This document shows, in pieces, positions 1-8,741 of a DNA stretch of 64,000 nt. Position 1 is the first letter of the stretch. Every line of letters starts with the position of its first letter. The stretch lies in NCBI RefSeq assembly GCF_024807035.1, contig NZ_JANUCQ010000001.1, positions 557,990-621,989 of the forward strand, written 5' to 3'. This DNA is from Methanococcus voltae PS (GTDB taxonomy: Archaea; AGJL01; Methanococci; Methanococcales; Methanococcaceae). The notes under the pieces are model-generated. The model saw nothing but the letters and a program-made list of their open reading frames with translations, was not told the DNA's origin and searched no databases. A program made the translations under genes and the position numbers.

Positions 1-43
1 CAAAGGTTATATGTTCCCAATAGACTTGGGATACGGTGGTTTA

Positions 44-1066
44 ATGATACTTGAAAATATATTTTCAAAAAATAGGAAATTTAGGGCTCTGGTTGAAGAT
101 GGCTTTATTGCAGAAGCACTAAATCAAGCACAGTTGGATGAAGATTTACACGGCGAGTTATATTCAATGTTAAAATCAAAAAATCCTAAGATTAGGGCTA
201 ATTCATTGCACGTTCTTACAAAGGTGGCAATTAAAGAAAAATCTTTTAATCATAATGCTTTAGTTCAGCCTATGAAAAGATTATTGGCAGACCCTGAAAG
301 ACATGTTGTACTTACCACACTGGTTTGTGTAAAAATATTCTTAAAAAGTTTTTCAGAAGCTTATTTTGAGTTTGAATCTTCAATATTGGCACTACATAAA
401 GGTACTATTGATTTAGAGATTCGAGAGTACACCAACGAGATAGTTAAAGCATATGGGTCATTTAAGGGGCAAAAAGTAGAGAATGGTCACGAAGTTTTAA
501 GGGAAAAATTTAAAAAGATAATCGATAAAGAGTCCCAATCCACGCTCGTTGTAAAATTAAAGGAAATTTCTGAATATATTCACGATATTAATCCAGAAGT
601 AAGCAATGTAGAAATCAACAAAGAAAAATTAAATCGTAGAGTTAATAAAGAAAAGATAATGTCTAAAAAAGTCGATTTAAACATGATAAGTGGAGATTTC
701 GATGAAATAAACCCTATGGATTTAATATGCAAGATTTCAAGTATTCAAAATTCTGGAAAAGCTGAAGTAGTTAAAAATATGGATAGATTATTGGAATTAT
801 CTTGTTCCAGGAGTACAATAATTCGTAATGCTGCTTTAAACGCAATTTATGAGATTACCAAGAAATATCCTGAAGTGACATATTCCAAGGTTTCATTTTT
901 AGAGAAATATTTGCTACAATATGGCGCCAATAGTGTAATATTTAAACATACAATTCAGGAATTGGCAAATACTTATGATTTGTCAAATTATACATTAAAT
1001 AGGTTAGTTCAAAAGTCTAAATTAAAAACTAATTCAAAAAATAATGATAAAATAAGTTTAAGATAA
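44..1066 (+). CDS. HEAT-repeat-like alpha-helical protein, function unknown
   Basis: About 340 residues, almost entirely predicted amphipathic helices, with recurring helix pairs of the kind seen in HEAT/armadillo scaffolds (for example around residues 45-75, 80-105 and 240-290). There is no signal peptide, membrane segment or catalytic motif. I chose ATG 44 because GGTG at 35-38 lies exactly 5 nt upstream, the spacing seen at most genes here; an in-frame ATG at 11 would add 11 residues but has a poorer site. HEAT-like proteins usually mediate protein-protein contacts, but no partner can be named. It converges on fdhD, so its neighbour gives no operon clue. The gene is solid; the fold assignment is moderate. 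Confidence 0.75.
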   Translation: MILENIFSKNRKFRALVEDGFIAEALNQAQLDEDLHGELYSMLKSKNPKIRANSLHVLTKVAIKEKSFNHNALVQPMKRLLADPERHVVLTTLVCVKIFLKSFSEAYFEFESSILALHKGTIDLEIREYTNEIVKAYGSFKGQKVENGHEVLREKFKKIIDKESQSTLVVKLKEISEYIHDINPEVSNVEINKEKLNRRVNKEKIMSKKVDLNMISGDFDEINPMDLICKISSIQNSGKAEVVKNMDRLLELSCSRSTIIRNAALNAIYEITKKYPEVTYSKVSFLEKYLLQYGANSVIFKHTIQELANTYDLSNYTLNRLVQKSKLKTNSKNNDKISLR

Positions 1067-1157
1067 ATTTAAGATAAATTTAAGAAATAGACTATAAAAA
1101 TAAGAGAAAAGTAATAAAAAATAAAAGATAAATCCATATTTTAGTATTTTATTATTT

Positions 1158-2012
1158 TTATTCTTCAAAATTGATATAATCTAAACCGCTGTATATCATA
1201 AATCGATTAATTCGAGCAAAACCCAATAATACTATTTTTTCTTTATTTGCAAGGTCTATACCATGATTGGTAGATGGTGACTTTGTAATAATAACTTTAC
1301 AGCCGGCGTTTACCGCTTTTTTCACCATGGCAGTAGGTTGCCTACCGCTAGAAACGATTATACAATCTGCTATATCCAAACCGTTTATTTTAGCATATCC
1401 AATAACTTTATCAATTGCGTTATGTCTTCCAATATCTTCGTAATATGTAAGTTTATTCCCGTCCATATCAAATAATCCTGCCCAATGTACGCCCCCAGTT
1501 AACTCCCAAATGTTAGACATAGTAGGCATTTGTACCATAATCTTCTTAATGGTGCTTAATTTTAAATTTAAATTATTTTCTGTTTTAATTTTATTTAAAT
1601 CATTATTTTCGGTATATAATTTTAATTTAATTATCTTTCTATCTTTTAAGCCTTCTACTTCGTCATTTTCTTCAATTATTTTAATTTCCTTAATTTTTTC
1701 ATCTTTTTTAAAATTACCTTCGCTTATAATATGCCCGACTAATAATTCCTTTAATCCATTCGGTGATGCTAAAACTTTGCCTCTATATTCGTCGTTTTTA
1801 TAAAATTCGCAAATTTGCTCAACTACTACGATATCAGATTTATTTATCAGTCCTTTTTCTTCATCCCACGAGTAAGCATCCCTTAAAGTTACCGTATCTT
1901 TAATATCTTCATCTAATGTGTTATACCTATCCATACGACTTATTTTATTTGTTTTATGAATATTTTTATTATTTTCATTCGAATTACTGCCTTTAATATT
2001 TGTATTTTCCAT
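1158..2012 (-). CDS. fdhD: FdhD, formate dehydrogenase accessory sulfurtransferase-like protein
   Basis: FdhD family members sulfurate the molybdopterin cofactor of formate dehydrogenases, passing sulfur from a cysteine desulfurase. The 284-residue product shows the family signatures: PNGLKELLVGHIISEG in the N-terminal half, TGGVHWAGLF in the middle, DIGRHNAIDKVIG, then SSGRQPTAMVKKA and ITKSPSTNHGIDLA near the C terminus. The first 30 residues are Asn/Lys-rich and look dispensable. The CxxC loop used by E. coli FdhD for sulfur relay should lie just before the TGGVH motif, but no cysteine is present there. The start follows GGGATAGAT. It stands alone here, but its likely client is the selenocysteine formate dehydrogenase at 44.4-47.9 kb. 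Confidence 0.9.
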   Translation of the reverse strand: MENTNIKGSNSNENNKNIHKTNKISRMDRYNTLDEDIKDTVTLRDAYSWDEEKGLINKSDIVVVEQICEFYKNDEYRGKVLASPNGLKELLVGHIISEGNFKKDEKIKEIKIIEENDEVEGLKDRKIIKLKLYTENNDLNKIKTENNLNLKLSTIKKIMVQMPTMSNIWELTGGVHWAGLFDMDGNKLTYYEDIGRHNAIDKVIGYAKINGLDIADCIIVSSGRQPTAMVKKAVNAGCKVIITKSPSTNHGIDLANKEKIVLLGFARINRFMIYSGLDYINFEE

Positions 2013-2339
2013 ATCTATCCCTACATAGTTTTATAATAATTATACGTAATAATCATATGATGACTACATCGAAATTATCCGATTCTTTGATTCTAATGGA
2101 TAATATTATATAATACTAAGTTTAAATAAGATTTGATTAGGATTGTGATGAAAAGAGGGTTATCTGATTTATGATGATTACACCTATACTGAATCCTACT
2201 TATTATATTGAAAATAAATAATAAATATAAAATAAATATAAAATAAAAAAGAAAATACTATTTTGAAATTATTGTAATTAAAATTAAAACTAAATCCAAA
2301 AATAAAAATAAAATTAACTATATTTAATTATAATTTAAG
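2013..2339. other. AT-rich spacer between fdhD and flpA
   Basis: This 327-nt gap lies upstream of fdhD (which is on the minus strand) and downstream of flpA. It is low-complexity A/T sequence with runs such as AAATATAAAATAAATATAAAAT near 2217-2245. It should hold the fdhD promoter and the flpA 3' end. I see no convincing gene, hairpin or operator. Confidence 0.5.
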
Positions 2340-3026
2340 TTATTGTCCATTCCAAATTCCAACAAATAACATGTGGTCTTTTTCAAATGGTTCAATATTT
2401 ATAGCATCTACGATTTTGAAACCGTTCTGTTCCATAATTTCTTTTTGAGCTTCGAATATTACTCTAGGGTTTTCTGTAACATCAACACTTCTAGCTTTGA
2501 TTGATATCATACCGTATCCGCCTTTTTTCAAAAACCACTTAGCATTCTTTATCAATATTTCAGCTTGGTTTGGTTGTGCAACGTCCTCAAATATAACGTC
2601 TACCTTTTCCACAATGTTTGCATATTCTTCTGGTTTATTTGCATCGCCTAATATAGGGAATAAGTTTTTCCTACCTTCACAGCTTTCAATAAACTCTCTC
2701 ATAATTCTTGGTGCAAACTCAACAGCGTAAACTGGGGAATCTTCAGCAACATCTGCAACGTGTGACGGAGTAGTACCTGCAGAAGCTCCAAGATATAGAA
2801 CTTTACTGCCTTTTTTAATTGGCATTTCCTTTAATCCGTTAATAATAGATGCTCCCAACTTACTTTTGTTAGGGTTCCATACTCTGTACTCTGTATTTTT
2901 AACGTTAACTAATTTTTCGCCATATACTCTTTTGTTTGGAACCAATGATTTTGTACCAATTCTTTTAATTCCATCGCCTAAATCTAATTCAAATACGTTA
3001 TCGAACTTTTCTTTAATTTTTGCCAT
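2340..3026 (-). CDS. flpA: Fibrillarin-like rRNA/tRNA 2'-O-methyltransferase
   Basis: Archaeal fibrillarin is the SAM-dependent catalytic subunit of box C/D sRNPs, methylating ribose 2'-OH groups of rRNA and tRNA at sites set by guide RNAs. The 228-residue product has the SAM-binding loop VLYLGASAGTTPSHVAD (about residues 78-94), the acidic motif EFAPRIMRE after strand 2, the VDVIFEDVAQPNQ segment and the basic catalytic segment ISIKARSVD. Its length is typical of archaeal homologues. The start is fixed by GGTG 5 nt before ATG. It lies about 100 nt downstream of nop5 on the same strand, the conserved archaeal arrangement that couples expression of the two interacting subunits. Confidence 0.97.
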   Translation of the reverse strand: MAKIKEKFDNVFELDLGDGIKRIGTKSLVPNKRVYGEKLVNVKNTEYRVWNPNKSKLGASIINGLKEMPIKKGSKVLYLGASAGTTPSHVADVAEDSPVYAVEFAPRIMREFIESCEGRKNLFPILGDANKPEEYANIVEKVDVIFEDVAQPNQAEILIKNAKWFLKKGGYGMISIKARSVDVTENPRVIFEAQKEIMEQNGFKIVDAINIEPFEKDHMLFVGIWNGQ

Positions 3027-3127
3027 ATGACCACCGATTAAATCATTTAAAAATTAATAAAATTATATGTATTTATTAATTTAATAGTTTTTAAGGTTTA
3101 TTTTATTGTTATTTTTATTATTTTTTA

Positions 3128-4690
3128 TTATTTGTTAATTTTTGAAGATGTTTTTCCAATAACAACTCTTTCAACCTTACGTTTTTCGCCTTTGCCAGCT
3201 TTAGCGCCTTTGTTTGCGTTGTTAGGTTTACTATCTCTACTTTTTCCATCTCTAGTAGGTTTACCACTTTTTTCGTTTTTCCTACCGTCGTTTCTACCAT
3301 CTCTTCTTCCTTTAGTGTCTGTTCCCCTATTATCTTTACTATCCCTACCATCTCTTCTACTATCTCTTTTTTTATCGTCTCTTCTTCTGTCGTCGTTTCT
3401 ACCATCTCTTCTCTGAGGTTTACCACTACCAGGTCTACTTGGTTTTCCAGGTCTTCCTTTACTTTGTGGTCTTTTGGATTTCTTTTTAACTGGTGGTTTT
3501 GGGAATTTAATTTTAATATCTGCCACTTTTTTGTCTATTTGCTCTGATAATGTATCGGCAATATAATTTCCGCTCATATCTGCTTTAATTGCAATGGACA
3601 TTTTACAAGCAATTGCTCTTGATATTTTACCACGTGTCCAACCTGTAGCACCTTGTATGTAAGGGTGTTGGAATATAATACCGTGTTTTGGAGAGTCTGC
3701 TCTTTCCCTTAAGTGTGCAAATAACGCTTTTTCAGCACCGATAACTTGTATTGTTGAACCAGGTAATATTGAAAGTCTGTCCATACCACCTGCAAGGCTT
3801 ATAAGTCTTGCACCTATTGAAGGTCCTGCAATTTTTGTTAAGTTAGGCGCAACTTCTTTCATAGAAGTCTCTAAGTAAGCCTGTAATTCTTCTCTGTATT
3901 TATATAAATTGTGTATTTCATTAGCAAGGCTTTTTATAATTTGTAAATCTACTTCAGAGATTTCAGCACCCATGGATTTTTTAGCTGCTACTGACAAAGT
4001 TCTCGCTAAGTTTTGAGGCATCTCTTCTTTTAATCTAGTTCTAGTGTAATTTTCTCTGAATCCGTATTCTGAAACTAATTGTACGTATGCGTCTTGTTTT
4101 TTAACAATATTGTCCATTTCTGGGAAGTACAATGAGTACCATTCTCTCAATCTTTCTGAAAACAAGTTTAATGTCTCATCAAGGTTGTCTAAAGCATTAA
4201 CAGTTTGTACGATTAATTTATCCTTTGCCTGTGAACTTCTTTTCATCATCATTTTTGTATATTGAACTGTCCATTCGTTCATTTTTTTTAAGAAGTCGTC
4301 TTCTAAGTCTTCGAATACGCCGTATTCTAAACCTAATTCATACATAACACTTCTCATAGCGTCGTTTTCAGGTCTAATTTTTGAAGCTTCAAAGCTAATG
4401 GTTTCTAATTCTTCAACATCTATATTAATAGGTTCTATTTCTTCCTTTTCTTCAGCTTCTTTATTTTTAAATTCTGTGATTTCATCGATTAAAGCTTGTT
4501 TTAATTCTGCCTTTTTTTCGTTAGCATCTTGCCTTAATTCGTACATAATTGATGGAATGTCTTCTTCATCAAATTTTTTAAAGTAAACAATGTTTTTAGA
4601 AAGATTCTCAATACTTTGTGTTTCATTTGTTTCGCTTTCGTCTTTTTTAATTACAAAAATACCGTATGGTACTAAAATTGCGCTAAGCAT
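3128..4690 (-). CDS. Nop5 (Nop56/58-like) box C/D sRNP core protein with long basic tail
   Basis: Nop5 bridges L7Ae-bound guide RNA and fibrillarin in box C/D sRNPs. The protein (about 520 residues) has the N-terminal fibrillarin-binding domain, a central coiled coil and a clear NOP domain containing IAGPSIGARLISLAGG, then LSILPGSTIQVIGAEKALF and KHGIIFQHPYIQGA. After about residue 400 comes a tail of more than 100 residues rich in Arg, Lys, Gly and Asp, with repeated RRDGR and RDGRN units. As I recall, archaeal Nop5 usually ends near the NOP domain at about 400 residues, so this tail is an extension like the charged tails of eukaryotic Nop56/58. I chose ATG 4690 because GGTGATTATA precedes it; a GTG three codons upstream is part of that ribosome-binding site. 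Confidence 0.95.
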   Translation of the reverse strand: MLSAILVPYGIFVIKKDESETNETQSIENLSKNIVYFKKFDEEDIPSIMYELRQDANEKKAELKQALIDEITEFKNKEAEEKEEIEPINIDVEELETISFEASKIRPENDAMRSVMYELGLEYGVFEDLEDDFLKKMNEWTVQYTKMMMKRSSQAKDKLIVQTVNALDNLDETLNLFSERLREWYSLYFPEMDNIVKKQDAYVQLVSEYGFRENYTRTRLKEEMPQNLARTLSVAAKKSMGAEISEVDLQIIKSLANEIHNLYKYREELQAYLETSMKEVAPNLTKIAGPSIGARLISLAGGMDRLSILPGSTIQVIGAEKALFAHLRERADSPKHGIIFQHPYIQGATGWTRGKISRAIACKMSIAIKADMSGNYIADTLSEQIDKKVADIKIKFPKPPVKKKSKRPQSKGRPGKPSRPGSGKPQRRDGRNDDRRRDDKKRDSRRDGRDSKDNRGTDTKGRRDGRNDGRKNEKSGKPTRDGKSRDSKPNNANKGAKAGKGEKRKVERVVIGKTSSKINK

Positions 4691-5083
4691 TATAATCACC
4701 GTTATAATCCTGATTAATATTAATATTATAGTAATAGTTAATAATTAATAATTCCTTTTTAATAAAATTAAAATAATTATTGATAAAATTGATAAATTAC
4801 CCTAATTATTAGTGATAACAATAATGATTATGATAATAATTTATTTTATATGTATAACTCTCTAATATATGGAAATCGAGTATATAAAAATATGTACGCA
4901 AGTATATTAAATACAATTTGGAATAACCTAGTAAGGAATAATAAGGTAATGAATAACAAAGTAATATATAATAATTAGTGTGTAATATTACAGTAACAAC
5001 AAACAACAAACAACAAATATCGATAATTAATAATTAATAATTAATATTTGATAATTGATAATTGGTAAAATTTGGTGAAATAA
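4691..5083. promoter_or_regulatory. Divergent promoter region of nop5 and ftsY
   Basis: A 393-nt AT-rich gap separates the divergently transcribed nop5 and ftsY. It contains several TATA-like stretches (for example around 4850-4890) and short repeats such as ACAACAAACAACAAACAA near 4995-5015 and AATTAATAATTAATAATTAA near 5028-5045. GGTG at 5073-5076 serves ftsY. No structured RNA or operator was recognised. Confidence 0.4.
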
Positions 5084-6235
5084 ATGTTTGGAAGCCTTAA
5101 GTCAAAATTAACAGACACCATGAACAAATTGTCCAATAAAATCTACAAAAAAGGCGAAGCTGTAGATGAGGAAATTAATGAAGAAATCAAAGAAATTAAA
5201 ACCGAATTAACCAAAGTAAATGAAAATCCCAAAATAGATGAAAAAGAAGAATTAGAAGAAAACGTTTTAGGAAAATTTGAAAAAACAAAAGTAGGATTTT
5301 TAGATAAATTTAAGATTACAAAAAGCATTAAAAAAGTTTTAAGTAAAGAAGTAGTCCTTACCGAAGATGATATTGAAGAAATATTGGAAGAATTAGAATT
5401 AGAACTATTGGAAGCAGACGTAGCATACGATACTGTTGAAAGTATAATCGAATCTTTAAAAGAAAATTTAATTGGCCTAAAAATTACAAGTGACGATAAA
5501 CCTGAAGAAATTATTGAAAATGCACTTAAAAGCTCAATTAGAAACATATTGGCACAGGAAAAAATTGATATCGAGCAATTAATCCAAAACAAAAATAAAG
5601 AAGGCGAACCTGCTATAATCATATTTTTAGGAATAAACGGGACTGGAAAAACTACTTCAATATCAAAATTAGCTTATAAATTAAAAGAAAACGGTCATAG
5701 CGTAGTAATGGCAGCAGGGGACACTTTTAGAGCTGGAGCAATAGACCAACTCGAAGAGCACGCAAACAACCTTGAAGTTAAGGTTATCAAACATCAAAAA
5801 GGTGCAGATAGTGCAGCAGTTATTTTTGATGCAATACAGCACGCAAAGGCTAAAAAAATTGATGTGGTACTTGCAGATACCGCAGGCAGGCAAACAACGA
5901 ACATAAATTTAATGTCAGAAATCAAAAAAGTTGTTAGGGTAACAAAACCAGATTTAGTCGTATTCGTGGGTGATTCATTAGCTGGTAACGATGCAATAAC
6001 TCAGGCAGAGGAATTTAACAACGCAGTTACTATTGACGGAGCAATATTAACTAAAACAGACGCAGACGCAAAAGGTGGGGCGGCTTTGTCAATTGCTCAT
6101 TCAATAGGGAAACCTATCTTATATATGGGTGTAGGTCAAAGGTATTCCGATTTACAAGAATTTGACGTCGATTGGATGGTAAATAAGTTATTCTCTGAAA
6201 ATGAAGAAAAATTATCCGTTGAAAGAGAATTTTAA
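5084..6235 (+). CDS. ftsY: FtsY, signal recognition particle receptor GTPase
   Basis: FtsY docks SRP-bound ribosomes at the membrane and with SRP54 hydrolyses GTP to release the nascent chain to the Sec translocon. The 383-residue protein has a charged Glu/Lys-rich N-terminal region (about 1-80), an N domain helical bundle, and a G domain with [15 protein letters not shown] (G1), [15 protein letters not shown] (insertion-box region), DTAGRQ (G3) and [11 protein letters not shown] (G4). Length and domain order are normal for an archaeal FtsY. The start has GGTG upstream at 5073-5076. A strongly T-rich tract follows the stop. Confidence 0.97.
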   Translation: MFGSLKSKLTDTMNKLSNKIYKKGEAVDEEINEEIKEIKTELTKVNENPKIDEKEELEENVLGKFEKTKVGFLDKFKITKSIKKVLSKEVVLTEDDIEEILEELELELLEADVAYDTVESIIESLKENLIGLKITSDDKPEEIIENALKSSIRNILAQEKIDIEQLIQNKNKEGEPAIIIFLGINGTGKTTSISKLAYKLKENGHSVVMAAGDTFRAGAIDQLEEHANNLEVKVIKHQKGADSAAVIFDAIQHAKAKKIDVVLADTAGRQTTNINLMSEIKKVVRVTKPDLVVFVGDSLAGNDAITQAEEFNNAVTIDGAILTKTDADAKGGAALSIAHSIGKPILYMGVGQRYSDLQEFDVDWMVNKLFSENEEKLSVEREF

Positions 6236-6300
6236 ATTATATTCTACTTTTTTACTCTTTTTTACTCTTTTTTTTATTATTTATTTTTTATTTTTTATCA
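6236..6300 (+). terminator. Oligo-T terminator after ftsY
   Basis: Immediately after the ftsY stop are three T-runs in series (around 6248, 6258 and 6268-6276), then more T-rich sequence. Archaeal RNA polymerase terminates at runs of T without needing a hairpin, so this is a good terminator candidate. No test of function is available. Confidence 0.55.
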
Positions 6301-6416
6301 TATTATTTATTTTATATATTTATCCTCGATTAAAATAAGTAACTTTTAATACTTTAAATTCAAAATATTTAATAATGTTATTTTGTATTGATACTATACA
6401 ATATATGGTGAGTAAC

Positions 6417-6686
6417 ATGAAGGTAAAAAGAATTCAAAAAATTGATAGATTGAGCGATTTAACAAGGATAAACGCCGAAAGCTTACTCGATAAAAAAAGC
6501 CTTGCAAAAATCTCTGGTTCTTGGGTCGATGCCGGAGAAATCGTAGACATCGAAAAATCTGAAATAGAAAAAATGTTTGATGACATTGTTTTTATAAGGA
6601 CTGAATCAAACGAATGGACTGAAGGTTGCAAATTAATTTTAAATGTAAAAGATAAGGGAAGTTTCATAAAATATTGGAGATATTAA
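6417..6686 (+). CDS. Small conserved-looking protein of unknown function
   Basis: I do not recognise this 89-residue protein. It is charged and soluble-looking, starting MKVKRIQKIDRLSD, with a middle segment SGSWVDAGEIVDIEKSEIEKM and an aromatic end SFIKYWRY. I chose ATG 6417 because GGTG precedes it within ATGGTGAGTAAC; the longer reading from 6375 adds 14 hydrophobic residues without a site. It sits between ftsY and the convergent nreA gene, with its own 180-nt upstream gap. The coding evidence is the ribosome-binding site, balanced composition and absence of a better reading on either strand. Confidence 0.7.
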   Translation: MKVKRIQKIDRLSDLTRINAESLLDKKSLAKISGSWVDAGEIVDIEKSEIEKMFDDIVFIRTESNEWTEGCKLILNVKDKGSFIKYWRY

Positions 6687-6730
6687 AATTAGATGTATAT
6701 TTAGAAGTATACTTATAATTATACTTAGAA

Positions 6731-8038
6731 TTAGAAATATTGCTCCAATAAAGTTTGTCTATTAGTTATTTTTAATATTTTACTTTTTTCAACGTATTTC
6801 TCAACAGGGACTACCAAATGCTGTTCTAAACCAGAAATTGCCGATTTTAAGTTATCAAATTCGCCAATTTTTTTACTATCCATTGCAAGTTTAACTCCTT
6901 GACGAATTTGCCAAACTCCAACAGGTGCGTAGTAATCAGGCGTAATTTCACGTATTACAACAATTTTGGCCTGTTTTTTTCTTTTTTGAAGATGTTCCAT
7001 AACACTCAATCGTGAAGCGTGGAAAGCGCCCGCAGTTTCTTTAACATATCCCTTTAAGCCTTTAATACCTTCGTAATCTCCAAGAACGTGGTATTCTGCT
7101 ACTTTACCATATAATGAACCTTTTAACCATACTTCCATAGCTTCAAAAGCGTATAAATCAGGCATTAATAATATAAAATACCGGTTACCTAATAAATTAG
7201 CGTGATATAATTCGTAATTATTAACTACGTTGTATCCAATTACTTCTTTCCGTATTTCTTTGCCAATCATATCTTGAACAGCGGTTATGCTCCATTTTGT
7301 GGGTACAATTCTTTTATCTACGCCCATTAACCCAGTGGATAAAAGTTTTATAATATAGTATTCGTCAAATCCTGAATTATAAAGGCTCATGACACCTTCT
7401 AATGATTTCATTTCATCATTTACTACACTATCGGTCTTTTTCGGAATTTTAGGGTTTTCTGCAATATCGAATTTTAAAAGATTTTCTTTTGCACCCATAG
7501 GCGAGGTATAAGAATTCATACCTAAAACCATCTTAGGATTTTTAAGCAATTTCATCTCACTATCTACAGGTTTTATGGACATAGCAATTTCTTGTATATT
7601 CTCAATATATCTAGTAGATGTAGGTAAATTAGCATCTCTATAGTTATTTTCAACTTTAACGTTTGATTTAGTTTCCCCCATAACTAACATTGACCTATAA
7701 TGCATAATTTCATCAATAGAGCTATTTGTCCAGTTTTTGGGATTTTCAAGTTTACCAATATCAAATTCCGTGTTTTTACCGACTGTTTCATTTACTGTTT
7801 CATTTAATAACTCATTAGCTTGCTCAACATCTCCAAAAGTGGGCAACATGGGACCTATACGTACTTTTGGGTATCCATATTCGCCTACAAATAAACTAGG
7901 TGGTGAAGCTCCAAAGAATTCTTTTTTTTCGATTAATCCTTTGAATTTTTTGGAAATTCTGAATTTTTGAAGAATTAAACACTTACTTCTACCACACAAA
8001 TTCTTCCTACCCTTACATATTGAACACACATGACTCAA
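6731..8038 (-). CDS. nreA: NreA-type archaeal DNA repair protein with C-terminal PIP box
   Basis: The Nre family is archaeal; in Haloferax NreA has been linked to DNA damage repair together with PCNA. The N terminus has a four-cysteine zinc site (CSICKGRKNLCGRSKC) followed by the family block FFGASPPSLFVGEYGYPKV and RIGPM. The last eight residues, QTLLEQYF, fit the PCNA-binding consensus Q-x-x-[LIM]-x-x-[FY]-[FY], supporting recruitment to the sliding clamp. Length (about 435 residues) is normal for the family. Start: TTG 8038 has GTGATATTT just upstream; a GTG at 8047 adds three residues but has no site. It converges with the preceding small gene. Confidence 0.88.
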   Translation of the reverse strand: MSHVCSICKGRKNLCGRSKCLILQKFRISKKFKGLIEKKEFFGASPPSLFVGEYGYPKVRIGPMLPTFGDVEQANELLNETVNETVGKNTEFDIGKLENPKNWTNSSIDEIMHYRSMLVMGETKSNVKVENNYRDANLPTSTRYIENIQEIAMSIKPVDSEMKLLKNPKMVLGMNSYTSPMGAKENLLKFDIAENPKIPKKTDSVVNDEMKSLEGVMSLYNSGFDEYYIIKLLSTGLMGVDKRIVPTKWSITAVQDMIGKEIRKEVIGYNVVNNYELYHANLLGNRYFILLMPDLYAFEAMEVWLKGSLYGKVAEYHVLGDYEGIKGLKGYVKETAGAFHASRLSVMEHLQKRKKQAKIVVIREITPDYYAPVGVWQIRQGVKLAMDSKKIGEFDNLKSAISGLEQHLVVPVEKYVEKSKILKITNRQTLLEQYF

Positions 8039-8255
8039 AAATATCACTTTGTTAAGTTATTGATTACTAATTTATTCAATTATATTTCTTTATGATATTA
8101 TATATAGAAAACTATAAAGAGTCTTCGGAATTTAATATACATAAGGCTTTTACTAAATTCAAATGCCTATTTATCCCATAAATAAATTGAAATATAGTAA
8201 TTATATTAAATATACTTAAAATACACTCATTAATTTCTCTCAGGGGGTGTATATC

Positions 8256-8615
8256 ATTAAAAATCTCACAAAAAATAAAAATAAGCAAAATAGTCTGACG
8301 AAAAATAAAAAAGAATGTGATGAATTAAATAATACAAAAAATAATCTCTTAAAATCAAATAATTCTATAAATTCAGAAATCTATTCTGAAATATGTGAAA
8401 TATTTGTAATAGATGATTTTCAAGGTTTTAAAGAGGAATTCGGTGAAATTTTAAAAGATAAATCTACTTATTGTTTATCTAAGGAAAATGGCATATCCTT
8501 TTCAATTGCCCACCGTCTTAAGTCCGATAAAGACTATAAACCTAGAATAGATACCTTATTAAAGGTTGTTCAGTCTACGGGCTATAAAATAGCTCTTGTA
8601 GGTAAATATGATTAA
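8256..8615 (+). CDS. Small helix-turn-helix-like protein, probable ATT start
   Basis: About 120 residues. The N-terminal third is Lys/Asn-rich and low complexity. The C-terminal half (SKENGISFSIAHRLKSDKDYKPRIDTLLKVVQSTGYKIALVG) resembles the Cro/XRE-type HTH of HigA-like antidotes, where a recognition helix is followed by a 'TLLKVVQSTGYK' segment. No toxin gene lies beside it, so an addiction module is not supported; a regulatory role is inferred. The start is unusual: AGGGGGTG at 8242-8249 is followed 6 nt later by ATT (8256), not by ATG/GTG/TTG. The only in-frame canonical codon is the GTG inside that ribosome-binding site (8247). Confidence 0.6.
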   Translation: MKNLTKNKNKQNSLTKNKKECDELNNTKNNLLKSNNSINSEIYSEICEIFVIDDFQGFKEEFGEILKDKSTYCLSKENGISFSIAHRLKSDKDYKPRIDTLLKVVQSTGYKIALVGKYD

Positions 8616-8741
8616 TAAATAATTATCACTGTTTAATAATAAAATAATATATTATAATTATTTATCCCCTATAGTTTTTTTACTAATTTATTTATATCTA
8701 ATTTTAACTTTAATTTTAACTTTAATTTTAATTTTTAACAT

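Noticed and set aside
4809-5009. Short minus-strand reading frame in the nop5-ftsY gap
   Set aside because: Tyr/Leu-rich translation of AT-rich promoter sequence, no ribosome-binding site, no family resemblance.
8256-8615. HigA-like antitoxin of a toxin-antitoxin pair
   Set aside because: The HTH part fits loosely, but there is no small toxin gene on either side.
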